Shown piece by piece: positions 45,255 to 54,807 of a stretch of DNA of 64,000 nucleotides (position 1 is its first letter; each line of letters opens with the position of its first letter). The position numbers and the translations under genes were made by a program. Below the pieces are notes generated by a model. The model ran no database searches. It was not told the DNA's origin and saw only the letters and a list, made by a program, of their open reading frames with translations. Source of the DNA: Oleomonas cavernae (GTDB lineage: Bacteria > Pseudomonadota > Alphaproteobacteria > Zavarziniales > Zavarziniaceae); contig NZ_QYUK01000011.1 in NCBI RefSeq assembly GCF_003590945.1, forward strand, positions 834,001 to 898,000, in the 5' to 3' direction.

Positions 45255-45531
45255 GAACAAGCACAAAGGCTCGTCGCTCGATAGCTTTCTCGAGGAGGAA
45301 GGGGTTCTGGGCGAATTCCAGGCGCAGGCCATCAAGGAAGTGATCGCCTGGCAACTGGCGGAGGCCATGCGGGAGCGCAAGATCAGCAAGCGCAAGCTTG
45401 CCGAACTGATGCACACCAGCCGTACCCAGGTCGACCGGGTGCTCGACCCCAAGGAAGGCAATGTCACGATCGAGACGTTGCAGCGGGCGGCGGCGATAAT
45501 CGGCCGGCGCGTTCAGTTGGAACTGGTGTGA
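45247..45531 (+). CDS. XRE-family helix-turn-helix antitoxin-type protein
   Basis: A 94-residue protein with the opening AENKHKGSSLDSFLEEEG, seen in antitoxins paired with Gp49/HigB toxins, and an XRE helix-turn-helix (KISKRKLAELMHTSRTQVDRVLDPKEGNVTIETLQRAAAIIG). It probably binds DNA as a dimer. The toxin expected upstream is reduced to a fragment, so this appears to be an orphan antitoxin. Confidence 0.8.
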   Translation: MAENKHKGSSLDSFLEEEGVLGEFQAQAIKEVIAWQLAEAMRERKISKRKLAELMHTSRTQVDRVLDPKEGNVTIETLQRAAAIIGRRVQLELV

Positions 45532-45576
45532 GACGTCAGCGACAGACAAGAACACTATCGCTCGCCGTGATCCGGT

Positions 45577-45612
45577 AAAAAAGAGCCCGGCGGGCACGGT
45601 GTCCCGCCGGGC
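45577..45612 (-). terminator. Minus-strand terminator hairpin opposite the aspS leader
   Basis: Read on the minus strand, exact ten-base arms GCCCGGCGGG and CCCGCCGGGC with an eight-base loop are followed by TC and six T. It looks like a strong intrinsic terminator, yet no gene pointing this way lies upstream (aspS points the other way). It could end an unannotated minus-strand small RNA. Confidence 0.65.
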
Positions 45613-45679
45613 AACCGCCTCGTCCAAGATGCGGTGTTCGGATTTGGCCATCATGCCCCAAATCCATGCGCGGTAGGGG

Positions 45680-45709
45680 GCATGCTTGTGAAGTTTGTGT
45701 GAAGCATGC
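45680..45709. repeat. Inverted repeat with internal direct repeat, before aspS
   Basis: Exact eight-base arms GCATGCTT (45680-45687) and AAGCATGC (45702-45709). Within them TGTGAAG occurs twice. It lies 83 bases before the aspS start and could be a regulatory site or part of a leader structure. Confidence 0.45.
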
Positions 45710-45791
45710 GACACGATCGCGAAGGCACAAGCTTGCGCCTTGGCTGTGGCCCCCGTAAAACCGCCGCCATCGCATCGGAGTCGATCGTAAA

Positions 45792-47567
45792 ATGCATGCC
45801 TATCGCACCCACACCTGTGGCGCGCTGACCGCCGCCGACATCGGCCAGACCGTCCGTCTTTCGGGCTGGGTTCACCGCAAGCGCGATCATGGCAATCTGC
45901 TGTTCGTCGACCTGCGCGACCACTACGGCATCACCCAGGGCGTTGTCGAAACCGATCAGGCCTCGTTCAAGGTGGTCGAGTCCTTGCGCTCGGAATCGGT
46001 GGTGACGGTCACCGGTCAGGTGGTCAGGCGGGCTGAGGGGAAGGACAACCCGGAGCTGCCAACCGGCGAAATCGAAATCTATATCAAGGATGTCGAAGTC
46101 CAGTCGGCGGCCGACGAGCTGCCCATGCCGGTGTTCGGCGATCACGACTATCCCGAGGACATCCGCCTCAAGTACCGCTTTCTGGACCTGCGGCGCGAGA
46201 AGCTGCACCAGAACATCATCCTGCGCTCGAAGGTGATATCCAGCCTGCGCCGGCGCATGATCGACCAGGGCTTCACCGAGTTCCAGACCCCGATCCTGAC
46301 CGCGTCCAGCCCCGAGGGCGCCCGCGACTTCCTGGTGCCCAGCCGCATGCACCCGGGCAAGTTCTATGCCCTGCCGCAGGCGCCGCAGCAGTTCAAGCAG
46401 CTCCTCATGGTCGCGGGCTTCGACCGCTACTTCCAGATCGCACCCTGTTTCCGTGACGAGGATGCCCGCGCCGATCGCAGCCCGGGCGAGTTCTATCAGC
46501 TCGACCTGGAAATGAGCTTCGTCACGCAAGATGATGTTTTTGCTGCGGTTGAGCCGGTGATCGAGGGCGTGTTCCGCGAATTCTCCAAGCGCACCATCAC
46601 CGCCGCGCCGTTCCCGCGCATCGCCTACCGCGACAGCATGCTGTGGTACGGCAACGACAAGCCGGACCTGCGCAACCCGATCAAGATCGTCGATGCCGGC
46701 GAGATTTTCCGCGGCTCGGGCTTTGGCGTGTTCGCCCGCGCGGTCGAGCAGGGCGCCGTGGTGCGGGCGATCCCGGCGCCGGGCGCCGGCCACCAGCCGC
46801 GCAGCTTCTTCGACAAGATGAACGACTGGGCGAGGGGCGAGGGTGCCGCTGGCCTGGGCTATGTCATTTTCGACGGGGCGGAAGGCAAGGGGCCGGTCGC
46901 CAAGAACATCGGGCCCGAGCGGGTCGCCGATCTGGCGAAGCTGACCGGTCTTGGCCAGGGCGATGCCGTGTTCTTCGCCTGCGACAAGGAACTGCCGGCG
47001 GCCAAGCTGGCCGGCCTGGCGCGTACCCGCATCGGCAACGAACTGGGGCTGATCGAGAAGGACGTCTTCCGCTTCTGCTGGATCGTCGACTTCCCGATGT
47101 ACGAATGGGACGAGGACGAGAAGAAGGTGATCTTCTCGCACAACCCGTTCTCCATGCCCCAGGGCGGACTGGACGCGCTCCTGACCCGAGATCCGCTGAC
47201 CATCAACGCCTTCCAGTACGACATCGTCTGCAACGGCATCGAACTGTCGTCGGGCGCCATCCGTAACCACCGCCCGGACCTGATGCTGAAGGCCTTCGAG
47301 ATCGCCGGCTATCCGGCCGAGGAGGTCGAGCGGCGTTTCGGCGGCATGCTGAACGCCTTCCGCTACGGCGCGCCGCCGCACGGCGGCATCGCGCCGGGTG
47401 TCGACCGCATCGTCATGCTGCTGGCCGACGAGCCCAACATCCGCGAGGTCATCACCTTCCCGATGAACCAGCGCGCGGAAGACCTGATGATGGGCGCCCC
47501 GGCCGAGGTTTCGCCCAAGCAGTTGCGCGAGCTTTCGATCCGCCTGGCGCTGCCGGAAAAGAAGTAA
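45792..47567 (+). CDS. aspS: Aspartate-tRNA ligase
   Basis: A 591-residue bacterial-type class IIb synthetase that charges tRNA(Asp). The N-terminal OB anticodon-binding domain has [19 protein letters not shown]; class II motif 2 is [19 protein letters not shown]; a GAD-type insertion lies in the middle; motif 3 is [11 protein letters not shown], followed by [12 protein letters not shown]. Length is normal. It ends at an intrinsic terminator. It points away from the toxin-antitoxin segment. Confidence 0.98.
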   Translation: MHAYRTHTCGALTAADIGQTVRLSGWVHRKRDHGNLLFVDLRDHYGITQGVVETDQASFKVVESLRSESVVTVTGQVVRRAEGKDNPELPTGEIEIYIKDVEVQSAADELPMPVFGDHDYPEDIRLKYRFLDLRREKLHQNIILRSKVISSLRRRMIDQGFTEFQTPILTASSPEGARDFLVPSRMHPGKFYALPQAPQQFKQLLMVAGFDRYFQIAPCFRDEDARADRSPGEFYQLDLEMSFVTQDDVFAAVEPVIEGVFREFSKRTITAAPFPRIAYRDSMLWYGNDKPDLRNPIKIVDAGEIFRGSGFGVFARAVEQGAVVRAIPAPGAGHQPRSFFDKMNDWARGEGAAGLGYVIFDGAEGKGPVAKNIGPERVADLAKLTGLGQGDAVFFACDKELPAAKLAGLARTRIGNELGLIEKDVFRFCWIVDFPMYEWDEDEKKVIFSHNPFSMPQGGLDALLTRDPLTINAFQYDIVCNGIELSSGAIRNHRPDLMLKAFEIAGYPAEEVERRFGGMLNAFRYGAPPHGGIAPGVDRIVMLLADEPNIREVITFPMNQRAEDLMMGAPAEVSPKQLRELSIRLALPEKK

Positions 47568-47580
47568 GGCATTGGCGTGA

Positions 47581-47614
47581 AAAAGCCCGGCCGCATCGGC
47601 GGCCGGGCTTTTTT
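47581..47614 (+). terminator. Intrinsic terminator after aspS
   Basis: Ten-base arms GCCCGGCCGC (47585-47594) and GCGGCCGGGC (47599-47608), a four-base loop and six T residues, 13 bases after the aspS stop. A-rich sequence on the left extends the stem. Strong rho-independent terminator. Confidence 0.92.
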
Positions 47615-47674
47615 CAGGTTCTGAAATGCGTCATTGTCCACACCGCCCCGGGAATAAGGGGGAAGGAGGAAACG

Positions 47675-48313
47675 ATGATTCTTTATGGTGCGGGCCTGTC
47701 GCCTTACGTCCGCAAGACGCTGGCCGCCTTCAAGGAGAAGGGCCTCTCCTTCGAGCATCAGCCGGTGATGCCGGGCGATTCCAGCCCCAGCTTCCGCAGC
47801 ATCAGCCCGTTCGGCAAGATTCCGGGCTTTACCGACGGCGATTTCAAGATCTGCGACTCGACGGCGATCATCACCTATGTCGACGCCAAGTTCGCCGACA
47901 AGCCGCTGCTGCCGGCCGAGCCGGCGCTGCGCGCCCGTGCCGTGTGGTTCGAGGAATTCTCGGACACGATCCTGGCCGCACAGACCGGCGCGATCTTCTG
48001 GAACCGGGTGGTGGCCCCCCGCTTCATGGGCCAGAAGGGTGACGACGCGGCGGCCGACAAGGCCGAGGCGGAAGGCCTGCCGCCGATCTTCGCCTATCTG
48101 GAAAGCCAGATCCCGGCCAGCAACTTCCTGGTCGGCGACCGCCTGACCGTGGCCGATCTCTCCATCGCGGCCCAGATGGTCAATCTCGGCTATGCCGGGG
48201 TCGAGGTGGACGCGGCCAAGTACCCGAAGTTCGCGGCCTATCTCGCCACCATGCACGCCCGCCCCAGCTTCGTCGAAGTGCTGGGCGCGGAGCGTGCCAT
48301 GATGGGCGGCTGA
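47675..48313 (+). CDS. Glutathione S-transferase family protein
   Basis: A 212-residue two-domain protein. The thioredoxin-like N-domain starts MILYGAGLSPYVRKTLAAFKEKGL and has FGKIPGFTDGDFKICDSTAIITYVD, where the ST pair contacts glutathione; the C-terminal helical domain has FLVGDRLTVADLSIAAQMV. It probably conjugates or reduces with glutathione; the substrate is unknown. It stands alone between the aspS terminator and a repeat. Confidence 0.9.
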   Translation: MILYGAGLSPYVRKTLAAFKEKGLSFEHQPVMPGDSSPSFRSISPFGKIPGFTDGDFKICDSTAIITYVDAKFADKPLLPAEPALRARAVWFEEFSDTILAAQTGAIFWNRVVAPRFMGQKGDDAAADKAEAEGLPPIFAYLESQIPASNFLVGDRLTVADLSIAAQMVNLGYAGVEVDAAKYPKFAAYLATMHARPSFVEVLGAERAMMGG

Positions 48314-48328
48314 CGATAATTTTTGTCG

Positions 48329-48440
48329 TCATCCCGGCGAAGGCCGGGATCCATTCCGGGGCAGGGCAGGCTCTTGACCAGCCCTGCCCGAGGGATCTGG
48401 CCCGTGTGGCCGATGGATTCCGGCCTTCGCCGGAATGACG
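48329..48440. repeat. Inverted repeat, palindromic family B, with inner hairpin
   Basis: Outer arms (48329-48356 and 48413-48440) match with two differences, CGTCATCCCGGCGAAGGCCGG against ...CCGGCCTTCGCCGGAATGACG. Inside it, GGGCAGGGC and GCCCTGCCC form an exact nine-base hairpin. It fills much of the 262-base gap between the transferase gene and rpiB; the rest of that gap shows nothing recognisable. Confidence 0.8.
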
Positions 48441-48575
48441 GTAAAGGCAAGTGACTATGGGGGAACGGAATACCGACCCCTAGTATGCGGCATGGCATCC
48501 CGTGCCGACATCTGGTAAGTTTCGCGCCTTGCCATCATCGCCGACAGCATCCGTCGATCCTGGAGGGCGCGCCCC

Positions 48576-49022
48576 TTGTCCGTTATTGCCGTGGCGTCCG
48601 ATCATGCCGGCGCCGAACTCAAGAACTTCCTGGCCGACGAATTGCGGGCCAAGGGCTTCGAGGTGCTGGATCTGGGCACCAATGGCCCGGCCTCGGTTGA
48701 CTATCCCGACTATGGCTACAAGCTGGCCGAGGCCCTGGCGACCGGCAGGGCCGCGCGCGGCGTTGCCGTCTGCGGCTCGGGGATAGGCATTTCCATCGCC
48801 CTGAACCGCCACCCCCATGTCCGGGCGGCCCTGGTCCACGACCATCTGACGGCCCGCCTGTCGCGCATGCACAACGACGCCAATGTCCTGGTCCTGGGCG
48901 GCCGGCTGACCGGCGTCGAGACCGCGCGCGACTGCCTTGCCGCCTTCCTTGATACCCCCTATGAAGGGGGCCGCCATGCCGGGCGGGTTGCCAAGCTCGG
49001 CAATCCCCCGTCAAAGCCCTGA
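48576..49022 (+). CDS. rpiB: Ribose-5-phosphate isomerase B
   Basis: A 148-residue RpiB, converting ribose 5-phosphate to ribulose 5-phosphate. SVIAVASDHAGAELKNFL and the VCGSGIGISIALNRHPHVRAALVHD block with the active-site Cys are intact, followed by HNDANVLVLGGR. The TTG at 48576 is the likely start, with GGAGGG at the right distance and no suitable ATG. It heads the glyA-riboflavin run. Confidence 0.94.
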   Translation: MSVIAVASDHAGAELKNFLADELRAKGFEVLDLGTNGPASVDYPDYGYKLAEALATGRAARGVAVCGSGIGISIALNRHPHVRAALVHDHLTARLSRMHNDANVLVLGGRLTGVETARDCLAAFLDTPYEGGRHAGRVAKLGNPPSKP

Positions 49023-49052
49023 ACCTTCTCGAGAAAAGTGCGAGGTCCCGCC

Positions 49053-50357
49053 ATGACCGCCACCAGCGCCACCCCCCTTGCTTCGTCTTCCGATTTCTTC
49101 GCCGGCAGGCTCGCCGAGCGTGACCCGGTCATCGCCCATGCGATCGACCTGGAGCTGAAGCGCCAGCAGGATTTCATCGAGCTGATCGCGTCTGAGAACA
49201 TCGTCAGCCAGGCAGTGCTCGAGGCTCAGGGCTCGGTCCTCACCAACAAATACGCCGAAGGCTATCCGGGCCGGCGCTACTACGGCGGTTGCGAGGAAGT
49301 CGACAAGGCGGAAGTCGCGGCCATCGAGCGTGCCTGCCAGCTCTTCGACTGCTCCTTCGCCAATGTCCAGCCCCATTCGGGCGCCCAGGCCAACCAGGCG
49401 GTGTTCTTCGCCCTGATGCAGCCGGGCGATACCTTCCTGGGCCTGAACCTGGCGGCGGGCGGTCACCTGACCCATGGCGCCCCGGCCAACCAGTCGGGCA
49501 AATGGTTCAAGCCGGTGCCCTATTCGGTGAAGCCCGACACGCACCAGATCGACTATGACGAGATGGAGCGCCTGGCGGTCGAGCATCGCCCCAAGGTGAT
49601 CATCGCCGGCGGCTCGGCCTATCCCCGCACCATCGACTTCGCCCGCTTCCGCGCGGTGGCCGACAAGGTCGGCGCCTGGTTCATGGTCGACATGGCGCAT
49701 TTCGCCGGCCTGGTGGCGGGCGGCGCCCACCCCAACCCGCTGGAACATGCCCATGTGGTGACCACCACCACCCACAAGACCCTGCGGGGCCCACGCGGCG
49801 GCATGATCCTGTCGCGCGATGCCGAACTGGGCAAGAAGATCAACTCGGCCGTCTTCCCCGGCCTCCAGGGCGGCCCCTTGATGCATGTCATCGCGGCCAA
49901 GGCGGTGGCCTTCGGCGAGGCACTGCAGCCCTCGTTCAAGACCTATGCCCGCCAGGTGGTGGAGAATGCCAAGGCCCTGGCCGAACGGCTGAAGACCCAC
50001 GGCTTCGACCTGGTCTCGGGCGGCACTGACACCCATGTCATGCTGGTCGACCTGCGGCCCAAGAAGCTGACCGGCAACATCGCCGAGAAGGCCCTGGACC
50101 GGGCCCACATCACCTGCAACAAGAACGGCATCCCGTTCGACCCGGAAAAGCCGATGGTGACCTCGGGGATTCGCTTAGGCACCCCGGCCGGCACCACGCG
50201 GGGCTTCGGCGTCGCCGAGTTCCAATATGTCGCCGATCTGATCACCGAGGTGCTGGACGGCTTGGCGGCCAACGGCCCCGAGGGCAACGGTGCGGTCGAG
50301 GCGGCGGTGGCGGCCAAGGTGACCAAGCTGAACCAGGCCTTCCCGATCTATCGCTGA
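49053..50357 (+). CDS. glyA: Serine hydroxymethyltransferase
   Basis: A 434-residue PLP enzyme converting serine and tetrahydrofolate to glycine and methylene-THF. The PLP lysine lies in [15 protein letters not shown], and [36 protein letters not shown] are conserved. The ATG at 49053 is preferred over an in-frame GTG 15 bases upstream. It starts 30 bases after rpiB and precedes nrdR. Confidence 0.98.
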   Translation: MTATSATPLASSSDFFAGRLAERDPVIAHAIDLELKRQQDFIELIASENIVSQAVLEAQGSVLTNKYAEGYPGRRYYGGCEEVDKAEVAAIERACQLFDCSFANVQPHSGAQANQAVFFALMQPGDTFLGLNLAAGGHLTHGAPANQSGKWFKPVPYSVKPDTHQIDYDEMERLAVEHRPKVIIAGGSAYPRTIDFARFRAVADKVGAWFMVDMAHFAGLVAGGAHPNPLEHAHVVTTTTHKTLRGPRGGMILSRDAELGKKINSAVFPGLQGGPLMHVIAAKAVAFGEALQPSFKTYARQVVENAKALAERLKTHGFDLVSGGTDTHVMLVDLRPKKLTGNIAEKALDRAHITCNKNGIPFDPEKPMVTSGIRLGTPAGTTRGFGVAEFQYVADLITEVLDGLAANGPEGNGAVEAAVAAKVTKLNQAFPIYR

Positions 50358-50432
50358 GGCAATGAACCAGGGGTGCGCCGCCGGGGGCTTCGGTGGCGCG
50401 CCGTCAACCAGTCGGGGTGAGGGGGAGTTACA

Positions 50433-50897
50433 ATGCGCTGCCCGTTTTGCGGCCATGAAGAGACCCAGGTGAAGGACAGCCGTCCCACCGAGGACAATGG
50501 CGCGATCCGTCGCCGCCGGTTCTGCCCCGGCTGCGGTGCCCGCTTCACCACCTTCGAGCGGGTGCAATTGCGCGAGATCATCATCGTCAAGAAGAGCGGC
50601 CGCCGCGTCCCCTTCGACCGCGACAAGCTGGCCCGCTCGGTCATGATCGCCATGCGCAAGCGCCCGGTGGAGCCCGAGCGGGTGGAGCGCATGATCTCCG
50701 GCATCGTGCGCCGGCTGGAATCGATGGGCGAGAGCGAGATCCCGTCGGACCTGGTGGGCGAGATGGTGATGGAGGGCCTCGCCTCCATCGATTCCGTCGC
50801 CTATGTCCGCTATGCCTCGGTCTATCGCAACTTCCGCGAGGCCAAGGATTTCGAGACCTTCGTCGGGCGTCTGGCCGGTGCGGATGCCAACGACTGA
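50433..50897 (+). CDS. nrdR: Transcriptional repressor NrdR
   Basis: A 154-residue repressor of ribonucleotide reductase genes. The N-terminal zinc ribbon uses Cys3, Cys6, Cys31 and Cys34 (MRCPFCG and RFCPGCG); the ATP-cone domain follows ([20 protein letters not shown] onward). Length is standard. Its end overlaps ribD by 14 bases. The glyA-nrdR-ribD order is common in alphaproteobacteria. Confidence 0.97.
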   Translation: MRCPFCGHEETQVKDSRPTEDNGAIRRRRFCPGCGARFTTFERVQLREIIIVKKSGRRVPFDRDKLARSVMIAMRKRPVEPERVERMISGIVRRLESMGESEIPSDLVGEMVMEGLASIDSVAYVRYASVYRNFREAKDFETFVGRLAGADAND

Positions 50898-52002
50898 TCG
50901 TTTCGCCGAGGTCGACCGCCGGCATATGGCGGCGGCGCTGAACCTGGCGCGCCGGGGGCTGGGCAATGTCGCGCCCAATCCGGCGGTGGGGTGCGTCATC
51001 GTCGCCAAGGGCAAGGTGGTCGGCCGCGGCTGGACCCAGGCCGGCGGCCGGCCCCATGCCGAAACCGAGGCGCTGGCCCGGGCCGGGGCCGCGGCCAGGG
51101 GCGCCACGGCCTATGTCTCGCTGGAGCCTTGCGCCCATCACGGCAAGACCCCGCCCTGCGCCGAGGCGCTGGTCGCGGCCGGGATCGCGCGCGTGGTGGT
51201 GGCGACCATCGATCCCGATCCGCGCGTCTCGGGCCGCGGCGTCGCCGCCTTGCGGGCCGCCGGGATCACGGTCGACATCGGCTGCCTGGAATGCGAGGCG
51301 CAGATCCTCAATGCCGGTTTCCTGTCGCGCCTGGACGGGCGGCCGCTGACCACCCTGAAGCTGGCGACCAGCCTCGACGGCCGTATCGCCACCCACAGCG
51401 GCGACAGCCAGTGGATCACCGGCGAACTGGCGCGCGCCCGCGCCCATCTGATGCGGGCCGAGCATGACGCGGTGATGATCGGCGTCGGCACGGCCGTGGC
51501 CGACAACCCGCAACTGACCTGCCGGCTGCCGGGCCTCGAACATCGCTCGCCGGTGCGCGTCGTGGCCGACGGCCGCTTGCGCCTGCCGCTGACCCACTAC
51601 CTGGTGCGCACGGCGCGCGAAGTGCCGACCATCCTGTTCACCGTGGCCGGCAACCCGGCCGAGCGGCGCGCGGCCTTCATCGGCGCCGGCGTCGAGGTGA
51701 TCGAGGTGGCGAGCGACCCGCGCGGCTATCCCGATCCGGTCACGGCGATGAAAAAGCTCGCCGAGCACGGCATCACCAGGCTGCTGGTCGAAGGCGGCGG
51801 GCAGCTTGCCGCCAGCTTGATCGGTGCCAAACTCGTCGATCATCTATGCTGGTTCCGTGGCCCGGTCGTCATCGGCGACGACGGGCGCCCCGCGGTCGCG
51901 GCATTGGGCCTCGATCGGCTCCGCAATGCCTCGACCTATGCGCTGGAAGCGGTCGAGCGTCTCGGGGATGACCTATTGGAAACTTACCGCCTCTCCCGCT
52001 AA
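50884..52002 (+). CDS. ribD: Bifunctional riboflavin deaminase/reductase
   Basis: A 372-residue two-domain enzyme of riboflavin synthesis. The N-terminal deaminase has the zinc motifs HAETEAL and [15 protein letters not shown]; the C-terminal reductase has [23 protein letters not shown] and [14 protein letters not shown]. The ATG at 50884 lies inside the 3' end of nrdR, matching the family start. The next gene, ribE, starts nine bases after its stop. Confidence 0.97.
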   Translation: MPTTDRFAEVDRRHMAAALNLARRGLGNVAPNPAVGCVIVAKGKVVGRGWTQAGGRPHAETEALARAGAAARGATAYVSLEPCAHHGKTPPCAEALVAAGIARVVVATIDPDPRVSGRGVAALRAAGITVDIGCLECEAQILNAGFLSRLDGRPLTTLKLATSLDGRIATHSGDSQWITGELARARAHLMRAEHDAVMIGVGTAVADNPQLTCRLPGLEHRSPVRVVADGRLRLPLTHYLVRTAREVPTILFTVAGNPAERRAAFIGAGVEVIEVASDPRGYPDPVTAMKKLAEHGITRLLVEGGGQLAASLIGAKLVDHLCWFRGPVVIGDDGRPAVAALGLDRLRNASTYALEAVERLGDDLLETYRLSR

Positions 52003-52011
52003 GACAGGGCC

Positions 52012-52620
52012 ATGTTCACAGGCATCATCACCGACGTCGGCCGGATCGCTGCGGTAGAGCAGCGCGGCGACACCAGATTCCGCCTCGAGACCGCCTATAA
52101 CATGGGCTCGGTCGCGATCGGTGCGTCCATCGCCTGTTCGGGCGTGTGCCTGACCGTGGTCGACAAGGGCCCGGCCGGCGAGGGCGGCTGGTTCGAGGTC
52201 GATGCCTCGGCCGAGACCCTGCGCCGCACCAAGCTGGGCGAATGGGCACCCGGCAGCCTGGTCAACCTCGAACGCTCGCTGAAGGTGGGTGACGAGATGG
52301 GCGGTCACATTGTCGCCGGCCATGTCGACGGCCTGGCGACGATCCTCTCGACCGAGCCCGAAGGGGATTCGGTGCGCATCACCATCGCGGCGCCCGACAG
52401 CTTCGGCCGCTATGTCGCTGCCAAGGGCTCGGTCGCGCTGGATGGCGTGTCGCTGACCGTCAACGGGGTCGACGGGCAGAATTTCTGGGTCAACGTCATC
52501 CCCCATACCCAGGCGATGACCACCTTTCGCCGCGACCTGATCGCGCCGGGAACGAAGCTGAATTTCGAGATCGACGTGCTGGCGCGCTATGTCGCGCGCC
52601 TGCAGGAGTGGCGTTCATGA
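52012..52620 (+). CDS. ribE: Riboflavin synthase alpha chain
   Basis: A 202-residue protein with two lumazine-binding repeats: MFTGIITDVGRIAAVEQRGD...GASIACSGVCLTV in the first and GHIVAGHVDGLATI...SVALDGVSLTVNGVDG in the second. It dismutates two molecules of 6,7-dimethyl-8-ribityllumazine to riboflavin. Its TGA overlaps the next ATG. Length and motifs are standard. Confidence 0.96.
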   Translation: MFTGIITDVGRIAAVEQRGDTRFRLETAYNMGSVAIGASIACSGVCLTVVDKGPAGEGGWFEVDASAETLRRTKLGEWAPGSLVNLERSLKVGDEMGGHIVAGHVDGLATILSTEPEGDSVRITIAAPDSFGRYVAAKGSVALDGVSLTVNGVDGQNFWVNVIPHTQAMTTFRRDLIAPGTKLNFEIDVLARYVARLQEWRS

Positions 52621-53750
52621 ACGAATGGACCGAGTACCTGTCGCCCATCGACGACATCATCGAAGACGCCCGCAACGGCCGCATGTTCATCCTGGTCGAC
52701 CACGAGGACCGGGAGAACGAGGGCGACCTGGTCATCCCGGCGCAGATGGCGACGCCCGACGCGATCAATTTCATGGCGCGTTACGGCCGCGGCCTGATCT
52801 GCCTGTCGATGTCGTCGCAGCGGGTCGAGCAACTGGGCCTGCACCTGATGAGCCGGGACAATCTCTCGCGCCACCAGACCGCCTTCACCGTCTCGATCGA
52901 GGCGCGGGAAGGGGTGACCACGGGCATTTCCGCCCATGACCGGGCGCACACCATTGCCGTCGCCATCGATCCCAGCAAAAGCGCCAAGGACCTGGCGACG
53001 CCCGGCCACGTCTTCCCGCTGGTCGCGCGCGACGGCGGCGTGCTGGTCCGCGCCGGCCACACCGAAGCCGCGGTCGACGTCTCGCGCCTGGCCGGCCTCA
53101 ACCCGGCCGGCGTGATCTGCGAGATCATGAACGACGACGGCACCATGGCGCGCCTGCCCGACCTGGTGAAGTTCGCCCAGTTCCATTCCCTGAAGATCGG
53201 CACCATCGCCGATCTCATTTCCTATCGCCTGCGCTGGGACAACCTGGTTTCCAACGTCGGTGCCACCGACATCGACTCGGTTCATGGCGGCGGCTTCCGC
53301 ACGCTGATCTATCGCAACAAGGTCGACGGCAGCGAGCACATCGCCCTGGTGAAGGGCGATGTGTCGACCGGCGGCCCGGCCCTGGTGCGCATGCACACGG
53401 TCAATGTCTTCGAGGATCTGCTGGGCGACCAGCGCGACCGCCCCAGCCCGCTGGGCGCGGCGATGGAGGCGATCGGCCGCGAGGGGCGCGGCGTGGTCGT
53501 GCTGATCCGCGACACCAGGCCCAATGCCCTGTCGGACCTGATGAGCCGGCACGCAAATCCGTCCGCCCCCGAGGCGGCGCATGGTACGCTGGCCCAACGG
53601 GAGCTGCGCGACTACGGCATCGGCGCCCAGATCCTGCTGGATCTCGGCGTCCACGAGATGATTTTGCTGTCCAATACGCGGCGCACCGTCGTCGGTCTCG
53701 AGGGCTATGACCTCAAGATCGTCGATCAGCGCCACCTGAACCTTGACTGA
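52617..53750 (+). CDS. ribB: 3,4-dihydroxy-2-butanone-4-phosphate synthase with inactive RibA-like domain (RibBX type)
   Basis: A 377-residue protein. The N-terminal RibB domain is intact: [18 protein letters not shown] binds the metal, SAHDRAHTI and TPGHVFPL...[11 protein letters not shown] complete the site. The C-terminal half is shaped like GTP cyclohydrolase II but reads [18 protein letters not shown] where active RibA has three zinc cysteines, so it should not hydrolyse GTP. This is the RibBX form known in proteobacteria. A separate GTP cyclohydrolase must be encoded elsewhere. The ATG at 52617 overlaps the ribE stop by four bases. Confidence 0.9.
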   Translation: MNEWTEYLSPIDDIIEDARNGRMFILVDHEDRENEGDLVIPAQMATPDAINFMARYGRGLICLSMSSQRVEQLGLHLMSRDNLSRHQTAFTVSIEAREGVTTGISAHDRAHTIAVAIDPSKSAKDLATPGHVFPLVARDGGVLVRAGHTEAAVDVSRLAGLNPAGVICEIMNDDGTMARLPDLVKFAQFHSLKIGTIADLISYRLRWDNLVSNVGATDIDSVHGGGFRTLIYRNKVDGSEHIALVKGDVSTGGPALVRMHTVNVFEDLLGDQRDRPSPLGAAMEAIGREGRGVVVLIRDTRPNALSDLMSRHANPSAPEAAHGTLAQRELRDYGIGAQILLDLGVHEMILLSNTRRTVVGLEGYDLKIVDQRHLNLD

Positions 53751-53758
53751 GTGACGAC

Positions 53759-54283
53759 ATGCGACCCAATGCCAGTGATGCCGGCGATCCCAACCTGCCG
53801 ATTTCGGGCGGTGAGATGGGGCCCGGGCGGCCGCATCTGCTGATCGTCGAGGCGCGCTTCTACGAGGCGATCCAGGACGAGATGCTGCTGGGCGCGGCCG
53901 AGGCGATCGAGGCGGCCGGCGGCAGTTGGGAACGGGTGACGGTGCCCGGGGCCCTGGAGATCCCGACCGCCATCCGCATCGCCCACGCCGGCAGCAGCGG
54001 CCGCGCCAACCGGGTGCGGCACATCGACGGCTATGTGGCGCTGGGCTGCGTCATCCGCGGCGAGACCAGCCACTTCGACTATGTCTGCGGCGAGAGTGCG
54101 CGGGGCCTGATGGACCTGTGCCTGGCGTCGGGCCTGGCCATCGGCAACGGCATCCTGACCGTCGAGAACGAGGACCAGGCCTGGGCGCGCGCTTTGCGCA
54201 GCGACCTCAACAAGGGGGCGGGGGCGGCCCAGGCGGCGCTGGCCCTGATCTCCTTACGCAAACGTTTCGGGGTTGCCTCGTGA
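53759..54283 (+). CDS. ribH: 6,7-dimethyl-8-ribityllumazine synthase
   Basis: A 174-residue enzyme that joins the ribityl pyrimidine and the four-carbon phosphate to lumazine. [34 protein letters not shown] and [24 protein letters not shown] are conserved, with the active-site His in SHFDY. It overlaps nusB by four bases (GTGA). The N-terminal 25 residues are not conserved. Confidence 0.96.
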   Translation: MRPNASDAGDPNLPISGGEMGPGRPHLLIVEARFYEAIQDEMLLGAAEAIEAAGGSWERVTVPGALEIPTAIRIAHAGSSGRANRVRHIDGYVALGCVIRGETSHFDYVCGESARGLMDLCLASGLAIGNGILTVENEDQAWARALRSDLNKGAGAAQAALALISLRKRFGVAS

Positions 54284-54789
54284 CCACACCGGAAAAAGAC
54301 AGCGGCACCCCGGCCTCGCGCCGGCCCAAGGGCGGCGGCAAGGCGGCGCGCAGTGCCGCCCGCCTCGCCGCCGTGCAGGCGCTGTATCAGATCGAGGTCA
54401 CGGGCCGGCCGGCGACCGGGGTGGTGAAGGAATTCGTCGCCCATCGCTTCGGCGTCGAGGTCGACGAGGGCGAGCGCCTGCACGAAGCCGACGAGCCGTT
54501 TTTCTCGGATCTGGTGAAGGGCACGTCCGAACGGCGGGCCGAGGTCGATGCCCTGATCACGCCGGCCCTCACCGCCGAATGGCCGCTCGACCGCCTGAAT
54601 TCCATCCTGCGTGCCTTGCTGCGCATCGCGGTCTACGAGTTCCTGTCGCGCATCGATGTCCCGGCCAAGGTCGTCATCAACGAATATCTCGATGTCGCCC
54701 ATGCCTTCTTCTCGGGCAGCGAGCCGGCCTTTGCCAACGGTGTCCTGAACACGCTGGCACGGCGTCTGAGGCCGGCGGAATTCGCCTGA
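54280..54789 (+). CDS. nusB: Transcription antitermination factor NusB
   Basis: A 169-residue helical RNA-binding protein that joins NusE for rRNA antitermination. After a basic, flexible start ([29 protein letters not shown]), the core contains [23 protein letters not shown] and [13 protein letters not shown], with [12 protein letters not shown] at the end. The GTG at 54280 overlaps the ribH stop. The start codon is not certain, as other GTGs lie nearby. Confidence 0.94.
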   Translation: MTTPEKDSGTPASRRPKGGGKAARSAARLAAVQALYQIEVTGRPATGVVKEFVAHRFGVEVDEGERLHEADEPFFSDLVKGTSERRAEVDALITPALTAEWPLDRLNSILRALLRIAVYEFLSRIDVPAKVVINEYLDVAHAFFSGSEPAFANGVLNTLARRLRPAEFA

Positions 54790-54807
54790 TCCGGCCGGGG
54801 CGAGGCG

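Noticed and set aside
45103-45714. Minus-strand frames of about 80-200 codons around the aspS leader
   Set aside because: They cross the toxin stub, the HTH gene and the terminator hairpin, and show no protein-family features.
45532-45791. tRNA gene between the HTH gene and aspS
   Set aside because: The hairpin present is a terminator; no cloverleaf with a T-arm GTTCRA pattern could be built.
50358-50432. Terminator between glyA and nrdR
   Set aside because: A GC-rich hairpin is possible, but no T run follows and the genes continue in the same direction.
52000-53760. FMN riboswitch for the riboflavin genes
   Set aside because: The genes overlap or nearly touch, leaving no space for an RFN element, and none of its conserved blocks is visible upstream of ribD or ribB.
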